A stretch of 64,000 nucleotides of DNA from Lentisphaera marina (GTDB lineage Bacteria > Verrucomicrobiota > Lentisphaeria > Lentisphaerales > Lentisphaeraceae): assembly GCF_028745505.1 (NCBI RefSeq), contig NZ_JAQZZL010000002.1, forward strand, positions 2,046,001 through 2,110,000, given 5' to 3'. Positions 40,673-49,265 of this stretch are shown here, piece after piece. Under the pieces are notes generated by a model. That model did not search any database, had not been told where the DNA came from, and saw only the letters and a program-made list of their open reading frames with translations. The stretch's first letter is position 1; every line of letters begins with the position of its first letter. The position numbers and the translations under genes are program-made.

Positions 40673-40830
40673 TTATTTCTTTTTAGTCTTTTTCTTCTTG
40701 GGGTTCTCTGCGGCGTAAGCTTCTGGTTCAGACCACTTGCGAATATCTATTTCACGACTGGGAATATTGCCCACAAAAGCAGAGATCATCTTTGATAGCT
40801 GACCAAGTGTTACCAAGGGAGAACATGTAA
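40673..40830 (-). pseudogene. Possible C-terminal gene remnant
   Basis: A minus-strand frame without a good start reads about 50 residues, including LGQLSKMISAFVGNIPSREI, then DIRKWSEPEAYAAENPKKKK and a lysine tail, then stops. It looks like the end of a once longer protein. The rest of 40645-41074 shows nothing else. Confidence 0.35.
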
Positions 40831-41074
40831 GTAATAAAAACCTTGGTCCACACTACAATGGACTAAGAATCCAGAATAAAAGTGATTAGTCTTATCATAT
40901 AAGACCCTTAGTTGTTTTCTGTGACAACTCATACTTTTCAAAAAAAATGAACCCATCATGATAAAAAAATTGCCAATAAACATATTTATGAGCCAACAAA
41001 CTAAATTTTATTTGTTAGTTCATCCAATTTGGTAACGTAGTGTGATTTATAGTAGAAAAAATGGGACACACTTA

Positions 41075-43501
41075 ATGAAAGCTTTCTTCACATCAATACT
41101 CTTTTTTACCTGCCTAGTTTATGGCGACACCCTCGACAAAACAAAACTCAATGTGGTGTTCATCACTCTCGATGACCTTAGTTACGAAAGCCTAGGAGTT
41201 AACGGCTGTAAAGTACCGGATATTTCACCCCATATGGATCGTATAGCCAATAGTGGCATGCGTTTCGAAGGCTTTCACGTTCAAGCGAGTAATTGCATCC
41301 CCTCTCGGGCCTTAATGATGACGGGCATGTACCAGCAACACAATAAAATATTTTCTCTCGGCAAAGCAGGAGCGGGAAATCAAATTATTCGCAACACAAT
41401 TCCAAGCGCATTTCGCGACGCTGGCTACCACACGGGAATCATGGGCAAAAACTCGCATCACAACCCTTTTGATCCCTACACCGGTTTTGATGTAGAATAC
41501 GAAGGTTACGGTTCAACAAAGTACCCCGATAAAGTTTATGCAAAAACTAAAGAAGCGATTGCGAACTCCGCAAAACTTGGCAAACCACTCTTCTTTAATC
41601 TGAATATATACGACCCACATGTGGGTTGGTATGGTTGGTCGAGAACAGCGGGAACTGTAAAAGAAAAAGAGAACCACCCAAGCCGTATTTATACACCAGA
41701 AGAAGTCCCCTACCCTTCTTGGTTCCCACTTCTTGCGGAGAACGCAAAAACGGGAAGAACAAAGCGCGGCGTCAAAGACATTCATATCATGGAAGAAGTA
41801 GCCGCTTACTACAATACAGTTAAACGTGCCGACGACTCTATTGGACAAATGCTACGCGCTTTTGATGAAGCTGGCATCACTGAAAAAACCGTATTTGTAC
41901 TAATCTCAGATCACGGTGCTGAACTACCTGGTGGTAAAACGACTCTCTATAAGGAGGGCACTCACTCTCCTTTATTTGTCTCTTGGCCGGGTGTTACTAA
42001 AGCGGGTACGATAAATGATTCTGAAGTCATTGGCTCCATTGACTTGCTTCCCACTTTTTATGATATGCTCAATCTCCCCATTCCTGCCGATCTTGATGGT
42101 CGTAGTTTCCTCGCCATGATTAAAGGCCAAAAAATCCCTAATTGGCGCCCCTTCGTCTACATACAACAAAATGACCGAAATAAAGCCCGTGCACTCCAAA
42201 GTAAGGATGGCTTTCTTTATATCATCAATGCTTGGCATGACGGAGAAAGCAAGTTTGGTTCAGTTTCTACTGGAACCCTCGCTTGGAGCCTTTTCAAAGC
42301 GGCTCAACAAAGCCCGGAAAATGATCCCCTTGCTACAGCTTGGATCAATAAGCTCGAATACCGCGTCCCACACGAACTCTACGACATCAAAAATGACCCC
42401 TCATGCTTCAACAACCTTGTTAATGATCCCGCCTACAAAGACAAACTTAGCGAAATTCGCAAAACAATGATTCAGGAAGCCCAAATCAGTGGTGACCACA
42501 TAGCTTTAGCTGCACTACGAAATCCGGATTCCGCTACTGCTCGTGCAGAAACTTTCAAAGCCATTGATGCAGATAAAGCGACTCGCATGAGTGATCCTAA
42601 CTATGCACGCCGTGCTCACTACGATCCTCTTGATGGGAAATTGGTTCTCGATAACACCATGTTTGAAAAAGATAGTGGAATTTGGAATAGCTCAGCTCCT
42701 GGCATTAGTTTAAGTCAAACGGGTGGGAGTAAAGAACTGGGCCCAGGAACCATCAAATTTGAAGTTAAAGAAAGTAAAACTCTACGCTTTGAAACGGCAA
42801 AAACTTTTGATGCCTCACAATTCAAATCTATTGAATTTGCCTTCAATCTCGCAGCTCCTCAGCCACCGAAAGCAAAAAAAAGCAAGGGTAAAAAAAGCCA
42901 AGAAGACAAACTCAATGCAAGAGCTGAAAAGAGAAAGAAAACAAGTCCGCCTACAGGTAAATTCAGTTTGGAATATCATGATGGTCGGCAATGGCACAGC
43001 CTCGAAAAAGATAAGCTCTCTAAATTCTTCAATGAGCAAAAGCGTAAATTTGAAGCTCCCTCCAAAGGCTTTGGTAAAAACACCAAGTTTGCGATCAGTA
43101 TCACTTTCGATAAGCCTGCAATCTTGTTCTTAGATGGTATGCGCCTTGCTGCAGACGTCGATTGGCAAAACATAAAAGCTCCTAGCCAAAAAGCTCTTAA
43201 GCCTGGAGAAAGCCAAATATTGATATCGAACCTTGATCGTTATAGTGAAGTGGAAATTAATTATAATTTCTCTAGTGAAAAAACTAATAGCCAACTAGTA
43301 CTCGAATATCTAAAAGATGGTCAATGGCTCGCTCTAAACAATCACGACTATCGCTACGTTTTACAATCTCAACAAAAATATGCTACCTACGCAAAAATCT
43401 CTAGTTCCGAGGTTCCTGAACTCAAACTTCGTCTGCATAACAGCGGTTCGAGCACCGTGAGAGTTAACGCACTAAGCGTACAAAAACGCCCCTCTTTTTA
43501 A
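41075..43501 (+). CDS. Exported sulfatase
   Basis: Type I sulfatase of 808 aa that cleaves sulfate esters, probably from marine polysaccharides. Signal peptide MKAFFTSILFFTCLVYG. The metal-binding DD pair is D33-D34 (TLDDLSYESLG). The active-site motif is NCIPSRALMMTG, where C74 would be converted to formylglycine. ISDHGAELPGGK holds further metal ligands. The N-terminal pattern resembles heparan N-sulfatase-type family members. Past residue 480 it has an extra region with a lysine-rich linker (KAKKSKGKKSQEDK) and a beta-rich end. ATG 41075 was chosen because the signal peptide begins there; an upstream GTG (41042) adds a polar leader. No maturase gene nearby. Confidence 0.92.
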   Translation: MKAFFTSILFFTCLVYGDTLDKTKLNVVFITLDDLSYESLGVNGCKVPDISPHMDRIANSGMRFEGFHVQASNCIPSRALMMTGMYQQHNKIFSLGKAGAGNQIIRNTIPSAFRDAGYHTGIMGKNSHHNPFDPYTGFDVEYEGYGSTKYPDKVYAKTKEAIANSAKLGKPLFFNLNIYDPHVGWYGWSRTAGTVKEKENHPSRIYTPEEVPYPSWFPLLAENAKTGRTKRGVKDIHIMEEVAAYYNTVKRADDSIGQMLRAFDEAGITEKTVFVLISDHGAELPGGKTTLYKEGTHSPLFVSWPGVTKAGTINDSEVIGSIDLLPTFYDMLNLPIPADLDGRSFLAMIKGQKIPNWRPFVYIQQNDRNKARALQSKDGFLYIINAWHDGESKFGSVSTGTLAWSLFKAAQQSPENDPLATAWINKLEYRVPHELYDIKNDPSCFNNLVNDPAYKDKLSEIRKTMIQEAQISGDHIALAALRNPDSATARAETFKAIDADKATRMSDPNYARRAHYDPLDGKLVLDNTMFEKDSGIWNSSAPGISLSQTGGSKELGPGTIKFEVKESKTLRFETAKTFDASQFKSIEFAFNLAAPQPPKAKKSKGKKSQEDKLNARAEKRKKTSPPTGKFSLEYHDGRQWHSLEKDKLSKFFNEQKRKFEAPSKGFGKNTKFAISITFDKPAILFLDGMRLAADVDWQNIKAPSQKALKPGESQILISNLDRYSEVEINYNFSSEKTNSQLVLEYLKDGQWLALNNHDYRYVLQSQQKYATYAKISSSEVPELKLRLHNSGSSTVRVNALSVQKRPSF

Positions 43502-43503
43502 TT

Positions 43504-44058
43504 TTATTCTGCCTTAACTAGGAGTTTCTGAACGGACACTCCCAAAGCTGGGATGGTCATTACGGCTAAGAGCCCCCAACCTAGAAAGGGGATGCAGCCA
43601 ATCAGTAAAAGAGCGATACTAGCATAGATGACTGCGTAAAATGCCGAACCAAGTCGTGGGCTATTGATATTACTGAGGATTTTTTCTCCTATGCAGTGGC
43701 AAAGGCTAGTGAAGCCATGAAGCAGCAGGTAAATATAAAAAATAAGGATTGGCAAACACAGTAAACATTTATCCATGGGCAGCTTTTTACTCATAAAAAT
43801 GGCCAGTATAAAAACCACATAAGTCATGATTCCCTGGAGAAATAAACGCCCTGTCAATTGATTGAGGTCGCGACTCCCACGCAACACACTTTGAGTTCTT
43901 AAAACGGTGTAAACCCCAAAGCAGGCACTTAGGGCAATGATCAAAATTAAGCAACAAAAAATAAAAACCCCCAGCGCGCCCACCTCATAAAAGCTTTTTT
44001 CTGCTTTACTAATGCTAAGTAATAATGGCGTCGATATATCAAACATGTTTTTCCTCAC
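43504..44058 (-). CDS. Membrane protein at the end of the sigma operon (184 aa)
   Basis: Four or more hydrophobic segments (about 28-52, 72-90, 96-116, 135-175). No family recognised. Its start overlaps the end of the anti-sigma-like gene, so it is the last gene of a four-gene operon (exported protein, sigma factor, anti-sigma-like, membrane protein) and may take part in sensing. Confidence 0.72.
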   Translation of the reverse strand: MRKNMFDISTPLLLSISKAEKSFYEVGALGVFIFCCLILIIALSACFGVYTVLRTQSVLRGSRDLNQLTGRLFLQGIMTYVVFILAIFMSKKLPMDKCLLCLPILIFYIYLLLHGFTSLCHCIGEKILSNINSPRLGSAFYAVIYASIALLLIGCIPFLGWGLLAVMTIPALGVSVQKLLVKAE

Positions 44059-44521
44059 TTAAAGTTTTATAGGCTAGTGCGACCATACAGATAATAATAA
44101 TTAAAATCTCGAATGCATAAGACAATGATTCACTGAAAATATAGCCCCATGCAGCATGCTCATCACTGAGTAGAGAAGGCAGCGAGACGCTATCAAAACG
44201 CTCTGTCAAAATTGTTAGATCCCATTCAAAACTCATGATTTCTACGTGAAAAACGAGAAAAATAGCCTGTAATAAAATCAGGCTAGCCAAAAGGTAAAAG
44301 GCCTTGTTGGATTTTGTCTTTTCGGAGGACTCAATTTGATCCATAATCGCTGTCGTAAAATCGTCGCTCAATTCTGGTGCACAAGTCTTGAGAAGATTTT
44401 CCATCTCCTGTAAGTCCTGCCATTGTTCGACATTTACTTCTTCTTTGATAAGTTCATCGAGGATCTTCTCATCGACTGAATCATATTCATAGATCAAGTC
44501 TTTGTGATACTTCTCTTTCAT
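44039..44521 (-). CDS. Anti-sigma factor-like membrane protein
   Basis: The ATG at 44521 overlaps the sigma stop as ATGA and has GGAGGT just upstream, so translation is coupled. Residues 1-75 are acidic and helical (cytoplasmic). Two hydrophobic segments follow at about 75-92 and 130-150. No zinc-binding HxxxCxxC motif is visible, so it is not a canonical ZAS anti-sigma factor. The role is inferred from position and layout. Confidence 0.6.
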   Translation of the reverse strand: MKEKYHKDLIYEYDSVDEKILDELIKEEVNVEQWQDLQEMENLLKTCAPELSDDFTTAIMDQIESSEKTKSNKAFYLLASLILLQAIFLVFHVEIMSFEWDLTILTERFDSVSLPSLLSDEHAAWGYIFSESLSYAFEILIIIICMVALAYKTLSEEKHV

Positions 44522-45072
44522 ACAGACCTCCATTGGCCTATGCCATTTTCCAAGAGTTTTTTACGTGCTCGGTACAAGCCCACCTTTACACTATTTTCAC
44601 TGGTATTCAAGATTCCTGCAATTTCTTTACAAGTGCATTGCGCCAAATAAAAGAGGGAACAAATTTCTCTTAAAGAATCTGGTAGCTGGGTCACCATTTC
44701 TCGTATTGCCTGATGCTTTTCTTGACGGCTCAATTCCTTCCCTGGCATTTCTTTGGCACAGGCTTCTTCTAGCTCGGCACTTTCTTTTAATTTCTTGTTA
44801 ATCACTGCCTTTTTCACTAAGCTACGACTACAGTTCATGGCAATCGTGAGCAACCAAGGTTTGAGCGATCGAGAAGTATCGAATTGCTGAATATGTTTGT
44901 GGAAGCGAATAAATGTCTCCTGTGCTGCGTCCTGAGCATCAGAAGAGTTTTTGCAAATTCCATAACAGGCGGCAAAGACAATTTGCTGATATCGCAAAAC
45001 GATCAGTCGAAAGGATTCCTGAGAACCCTTTAGAGCTGATTTGATCAGTTGGCTGTCGCTTTGTTCATTCAT
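44518..45072 (-). CDS. ECF RNA polymerase sigma factor
   Basis: Sigma-70 family ECF factor of 184 aa. Region 2: FRLIVLRYQQIVFAACYGIC, DAQDAAQETFIRFHKHIQ and LKPWLLTIAMNCSRSLVKK. Region 4: LPDSLREICSLFYLAQCTCK, EIAGILNTSENSVKVGLYRARKKL. It lies 6 nt after an exported protein gene and is coupled to the anti-sigma-like gene. Confidence 0.93.
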   Translation of the reverse strand: MNEQSDSQLIKSALKGSQESFRLIVLRYQQIVFAACYGICKNSSDAQDAAQETFIRFHKHIQQFDTSRSLKPWLLTIAMNCSRSLVKKAVINKKLKESAELEEACAKEMPGKELSRQEKHQAIREMVTQLPDSLREICSLFYLAQCTCKEIAGILNTSENSVKVGLYRARKKLLENGIGQWRSV

Positions 45073-45078
45073 AGACTC

Positions 45079-45957
45079 TTAGTATACAAGGACATTCAAC
45101 AAATTCTGAATAATTTGAGCGCTTAATTGAGTATTAATATTTATTTGATCATCATTAATTGATACTTTGGCTTGCCCTAAAAGCTCATCTTTCATCATGG
45201 GGGGAACTTTAGGCAAAGTCATTTGCTGGCCGAGACCGATTAAACCTTCTATCATTTGTTTTAAGGGTGTTAATACTTCTTTATTTTCACTTTTCATCAT
45301 CAGCGATAATTTAAAATCTTGCTCATAAGCCACCTTAAACTCCATGGCGCTGAGTTGCTTAAGCAAAGGGTTATTTTTACATTTCTTATCATGTTCGAGC
45401 ACCACGGCATGCATTAAGCCCGAATCATAAGCGAGACTATCTGTTTTTTGCAACTTAGCTTCAGTCATGAGGTCTTGCTCTTCAAAATAAGCTTTTAGGT
45501 AAGCTTGAATGTATTGAGGTGGCCCAAAAACCAACATTCCGTCGTCAATTACAGCTAATTGATTAATCTTTCCAGACTTTTTCTTATCCGGGATATTAAC
45601 AATAAAAACTGCATCTGTATTATCAATCTTTTCAAAAAGGCCATGCATTTCACAGGCATTTTGAATTTTTTTCACATCGTAATCACCCTCCAAAACGATG
45701 ACGGCTTGGTGTTTCTCCAAGGCGCCCATCCATAGGGTTTGAGTTTTTTGGAGCTCAACTCCAACAAAATTGGAGATCATCCCCCTAAACTTTTCACCAT
45801 GGCGATTATTGAAGAGTTTATTTAATTCCGGAACTGCTCGCAAAGCTTCCATATCCGCTTTTAAGATGAGTTTAGTTTTAGGACTAAAAGAACGATGAAT
45901 TTCTTCGGCTTGCAGTCCACTTGTTAATAATAATAAAAGACTAAGTAATTTTTTCAT
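45079..45957 (-). CDS. Exported protein of unknown function, first gene of the sigma operon
   Basis: 292 aa with a signal peptide (MKKLLSLLLLLTSGLQAEE). Mixed alpha/beta with VIVLEGDYDVKKI and LAVIDDGMLVFGPPQYIQAYLKAY, a look shared by DUF-type exported proteins with repeated halves in PVC genomes. No catalytic motif seen. It might be the envelope signal or target monitored by the sigma system (inference). AAGGAGAT upstream of the ATG. Confidence 0.7.
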   Translation of the reverse strand: MKKLLSLLLLLTSGLQAEEIHRSFSPKTKLILKADMEALRAVPELNKLFNNRHGEKFRGMISNFVGVELQKTQTLWMGALEKHQAVIVLEGDYDVKKIQNACEMHGLFEKIDNTDAVFIVNIPDKKKSGKINQLAVIDDGMLVFGPPQYIQAYLKAYFEEQDLMTEAKLQKTDSLAYDSGLMHAVVLEHDKKCKNNPLLKQLSAMEFKVAYEQDFKLSLMMKSENKEVLTPLKQMIEGLIGLGQQMTLPKVPPMMKDELLGQAKVSINDDQININTQLSAQIIQNLLNVLVY

Positions 45958-46101
45958 TTCTATCTCCTTTTTAAGTTGCTACTTCAGGTACTTCCAATTC
46001 GACAAAAAGGTTACAAATAAAAATAAATTATAAGATTTTTTTTCAGTCTGTCACTTACATACAGGCCTTATTCGTACGATAGTAAAATTAAGGATATAAT
46101 T

Positions 46102-46794
46102 ATGAAAAAGTTTAAGTTCAGTCTAATAGAATTATTGGTAGTTATTGCCATCATCGGCATACTCCCTTCATTTGTTCTACCTGCATTAGGTAAAGCTAGA
46201 GCCAAAGCTCGGACAACCATTTGTGTGAACAATATGTCTAGCCTTTATAAGGGCACACTGTTTTTCATTGATGATAATGAGCAACGCTATCCCGGCATTA
46301 CTCAACTTTATAATCGTCAATATTTTAATAACAATAATGAAAATAAAGCAACTGATACAGGACATGCCAATCTCAATGCATTACTAGCGATTGACTACGG
46401 CTTTTCTCAAAATTCTCTAGAATGCGCCGAGTCAACTGATTTCGGTACTGCGGGTGCGAAAATGCATAACTATGGTTTTAATTCTCATTTAACTAGAGAC
46501 AATGAAAACCAAGGCCCACAAACCAGTGATCAAGGCTACAAAATATCGAGTATCCACAATCCGACTGAGACTATCCAAAATGCTTCTGGACGTACATGGG
46601 GTCTTTTCAACAAAGGCTGGGAGTGGTCGATTTCAGTACGCCATGATAACAACTATAAACTAGTCCATTCGTTTACCGATGGTCACGTCTCTGTCTTACC
46701 TTGGACGGCTTTTCATAATAATGCTCAGTGGATGCGCCCCTATGAATATTTTCAGGAAAGTTGTAGCAGTAGCTTCTCATTTACAGGGAAATAG
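46102..46794 (+). CDS. Type II pseudopilin-like protein
   Basis: 230 aa. The N-terminal prepilin helix KFSLIELLVVIAIIGILPSF has the conserved glutamate (E of LIELL), but the residue before the mature Phe/Ser is Phe instead of Gly. The body has YGFNSHLTRDNE and a closing HSFTDGHVSVLPW, as in PVC H-x-DG pseudopilin families. It probably uses a prepilin peptidase. AAGGA lies upstream of the start. Confidence 0.85.
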   Translation: MKKFKFSLIELLVVIAIIGILPSFVLPALGKARAKARTTICVNNMSSLYKGTLFFIDDNEQRYPGITQLYNRQYFNNNNENKATDTGHANLNALLAIDYGFSQNSLECAESTDFGTAGAKMHNYGFNSHLTRDNENQGPQTSDQGYKISSIHNPTETIQNASGRTWGLFNKGWEWSISVRHDNNYKLVHSFTDGHVSVLPWTAFHNNAQWMRPYEYFQESCSSSFSFTGK

Positions 46795-46946
46795 CGTTTT
46801 CACGAGCAAATAAAAATCATGCGCTATTCTCCCTTAGCTTTCTGATAAACTTTTGTATTTGAGTACTTTAAGAGATTAAAATTAATTTTTTTGTCAAAAA
46901 AATTTAATCATCACCGTACCTTTATATATATTAATGAAAATCCGGG

Positions 46947-47741
46947 ATGAAATTTATGATAAAAAATCGTTTCACACTCATTGAACTTCTCGTCGTTGTC
47001 GCGATTATCGCAATTTTAGCATCTTTGTTATTACCTAGTTTGAAGAAGGCTAGGCAGTCGGCTCGCATTGTGACTTGTTCATCCCAAGTGGGACAATTTA
47101 CTAAAGCTATTTTTATGTTTGCGGATGATTATGACAATCAAACTCCTCCTGGATATCGCCATAGTGGAACATGGGCAAATCCTGGTCCAGATGTGGATAA
47201 CTCTTTGTTAGTAGATAATAACCCCATTGGTTATGTTGAAAATGCTGCGACATATCTTGGGGTAGATTTGGATTATTCAAGTAAAGCTGCTTTAGAGACC
47301 AGTGCATCAGACGCTGGTAGAATGAAACCTTTTATATGTACTGAGGAGAGTGATCCTCAGCCTAATAAGACTGCTTTTTGGGATTCGGGACTACAATATA
47401 ATGCGACTAATTCCTATGGCTGTAATGGAGGTTTATTTTCACGCGAGGGAGCCACATCATCTATTTTAAATGATATTGGGGCAATTAAAGATACTAACAA
47501 AACTTATGTTTTTAATGATGCTCAAGAAATGTGGGCGGGGCGCTATATTAGTAATTATGGTAGGTCAAACCTACTTGAGTTTTTAAATCTGGGAGCCGGA
47601 AATGTTTGGTATGATATGTTGGCCAGTACTCGCCATCAAACAAAAGTTCCCATCAGTTTTTTAGATGGTCACGTCAAGGTTTATGACTGGACTAGAACTG
47701 AATCTTGGTCAGAGATCTATGGAACTCAGGGTGCTCAGTAA
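46947..47741 (+). CDS. Type II pseudopilin-like protein
   Basis: 264 aa. The prepilin N terminus KNRFTLIELLVVVAIIAILA has Arg before the Phe where Gly is usual. Cysteines at SSQVGQF/ICTEE, YGCNGGLFSREG, and the ending ISFLDGHVKVYDW fit the PVC DUF1559-type family. It has its own upstream gap (46795-46946, AT-rich) and is likely to be a separate transcription unit. Confidence 0.87.
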   Translation: MKFMIKNRFTLIELLVVVAIIAILASLLLPSLKKARQSARIVTCSSQVGQFTKAIFMFADDYDNQTPPGYRHSGTWANPGPDVDNSLLVDNNPIGYVENAATYLGVDLDYSSKAALETSASDAGRMKPFICTEESDPQPNKTAFWDSGLQYNATNSYGCNGGLFSREGATSSILNDIGAIKDTNKTYVFNDAQEMWAGRYISNYGRSNLLEFLNLGAGNVWYDMLASTRHQTKVPISFLDGHVKVYDWTRTESWSEIYGTQGAQ

Positions 47742-47931
47742 ATTATTATAGGCAATTAATTCCCCAGAGTTCTAACACTAGTACATTCTTTTAGGTGGAT
47801 ATGTAAATGAGAGAAATTATGTCGTTTTCATAATGATGCATAATGATTTCATCCCTAAACATAGTAGGGCCACGCCCCCCACTAGATGAGTTAATTTTTC
47901 TAAAGAGGAAAAATCACTGTTTTAGTTCTAT

Positions 47932-48615
47932 TTAATTAATCGAAGCATCTAAAACTATTTTATCTTTACGCTCGCTATAGCGATCCACCAAAAATTCAGC
48001 TTGCTCTCGTAAAATATATGTCATGCGCATGAGCTCTTCCATCACATCAACAACACGATCACGATAAGATGAATCCTTCATGCTTCCATCTTCTTCGAAC
48101 TCCTGATAAGCCTTCGCCACCGATGATTGGTTTGGAATCGTGAACATCCGCATCCAACGGCCCAAAACGCGCATGTTATTAAGTGTATTGAAGCTTTGCG
48201 AACCGCCACTCACTTGCATCAAAGCCAATGTTTTTCCCTGGGTGGGACGAACGGCGCCTATACTAAGTGGAATCCAATCAATTTGCGTTTTCATTAAGCC
48301 CGACATATTGCCATGCAATTCTGGAGAGGACCAAACTTGTGCTTCTGACCATAGGCTCAAATTTCGTAACTCTTGTACTTTGGGATGCTCTAGATTCTTT
48401 TCTGAATCGTAGATAGGTAAATCTATTGGGTCAAATAGCTTAACTTCGGCACCCATATATTCTAGAATTCTAGCGGCTTCTTCTGCCAAGAGCTTTGAAT
48501 AGGAGCGCTCGCGTAGTGATCCGTATAAAATGAGAACTCGAGGCGCATGTTGAATGTGAGTGGCGTTATTTTGAAGTTCAAATCTCTCGTCGTTTAGGTA
48601 TGTTGATTTAGACAT
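47932..48615 (-). CDS. arsH: ArsH-type NADPH-dependent FMN reductase
   Basis: Flavoprotein of 227 aa for organoarsenical/arsenite or quinone reduction. Markers: RVLILYGSLRERSYSKLLAE (phosphate-binding loop), EVKLFDPIDLPIYD, SPELHGNMSGLMKTQIDWIP and the C-terminal RYSERK, which match ArsH. The gene follows the SigZ-like sigma factor and they may be co-transcribed. 47742-47931 holds no gene. Confidence 0.92.
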   Translation of the reverse strand: MSKSTYLNDERFELQNNATHIQHAPRVLILYGSLRERSYSKLLAEEAARILEYMGAEVKLFDPIDLPIYDSEKNLEHPKVQELRNLSLWSEAQVWSSPELHGNMSGLMKTQIDWIPLSIGAVRPTQGKTLALMQVSGGSQSFNTLNNMRVLGRWMRMFTIPNQSSVAKAYQEFEEDGSMKDSSYRDRVVDVMEELMRMTYILREQAEFLVDRYSERKDKIVLDASIN

Positions 48616-48650
48616 GCTTTTTATTCCTTAAATTATTATTCAGAGTATTT

Positions 48651-49193
48651 TTAGTCTTCTTTTTGAGCATAATCAATTATTTTTCCTTGTGGATTAAAGG
48701 AAAATTCACAGCAGTCCTCAAAACTCGTGCGCAATTTTAAACGCGCCTTCTTAAGGCGAGATTTAAAGGTGGAATAAGCTATCTCATGCTGTAATGCATA
48801 GTCTTTTTGTGATTGCCCATTTATATCAATCGCAAGCAATAAATCGCGATCTTCTTGATCTAGCAATTCAATAAAGGGCAATACGCATTGGGCAAGATCT
48901 TGCTCCACTTCATTATAATCATTTTTATCTTCAGTCAGAAAATCCAAAAACTCGACTTGTGGGGTCCTAGATTTTTTACGATAAAAATCAATAATGCTAT
49001 TTTTCGCCAACTGAAAAAGCCAGGGCTTGAGTTTATTGACGGAATGTAAAGACTCGATTCCCTTCTGAGTTTTTATCATGATTTCTTGAAGTAAATCATC
49101 CACATCATCGGAGTTGGAAATTTTAGAATGTAAAAACCGTCTAATACTTAGATGATATTCTTTCCATACTAAATCTAATGGTATCGCTTTCAT
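48651..49193 (-). CDS. SigZ-like ECF sigma factor
   Basis: 180 aa. Region 2: VDDLLQEIMIKTQKGIESLH and LKPWLFQLAKNSIIDFYRKK. Region 4: LDQEDRDLLLAIDINGQSQK and TFKSRLKKARLKLR. The tail CCEFSFNPQGKIIDYAQKED is the hallmark of SigZ-type factors, which often stand near arsenic or stress genes. Here arsH is the neighbour. Confidence 0.9.
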   Translation of the reverse strand: MKAIPLDLVWKEYHLSIRRFLHSKISNSDDVDDLLQEIMIKTQKGIESLHSVNKLKPWLFQLAKNSIIDFYRKKSRTPQVEFLDFLTEDKNDYNEVEQDLAQCVLPFIELLDQEDRDLLLAIDINGQSQKDYALQHEIAYSTFKSRLKKARLKLRTSFEDCCEFSFNPQGKIIDYAQKED

Positions 49194-49265
49194 ATTGGTC
49201 CTTATAATTAACTGTTTAACTATAAGACGTCGAAAGATTATAAAAGACGAAGCTTTTTTTAAAAT

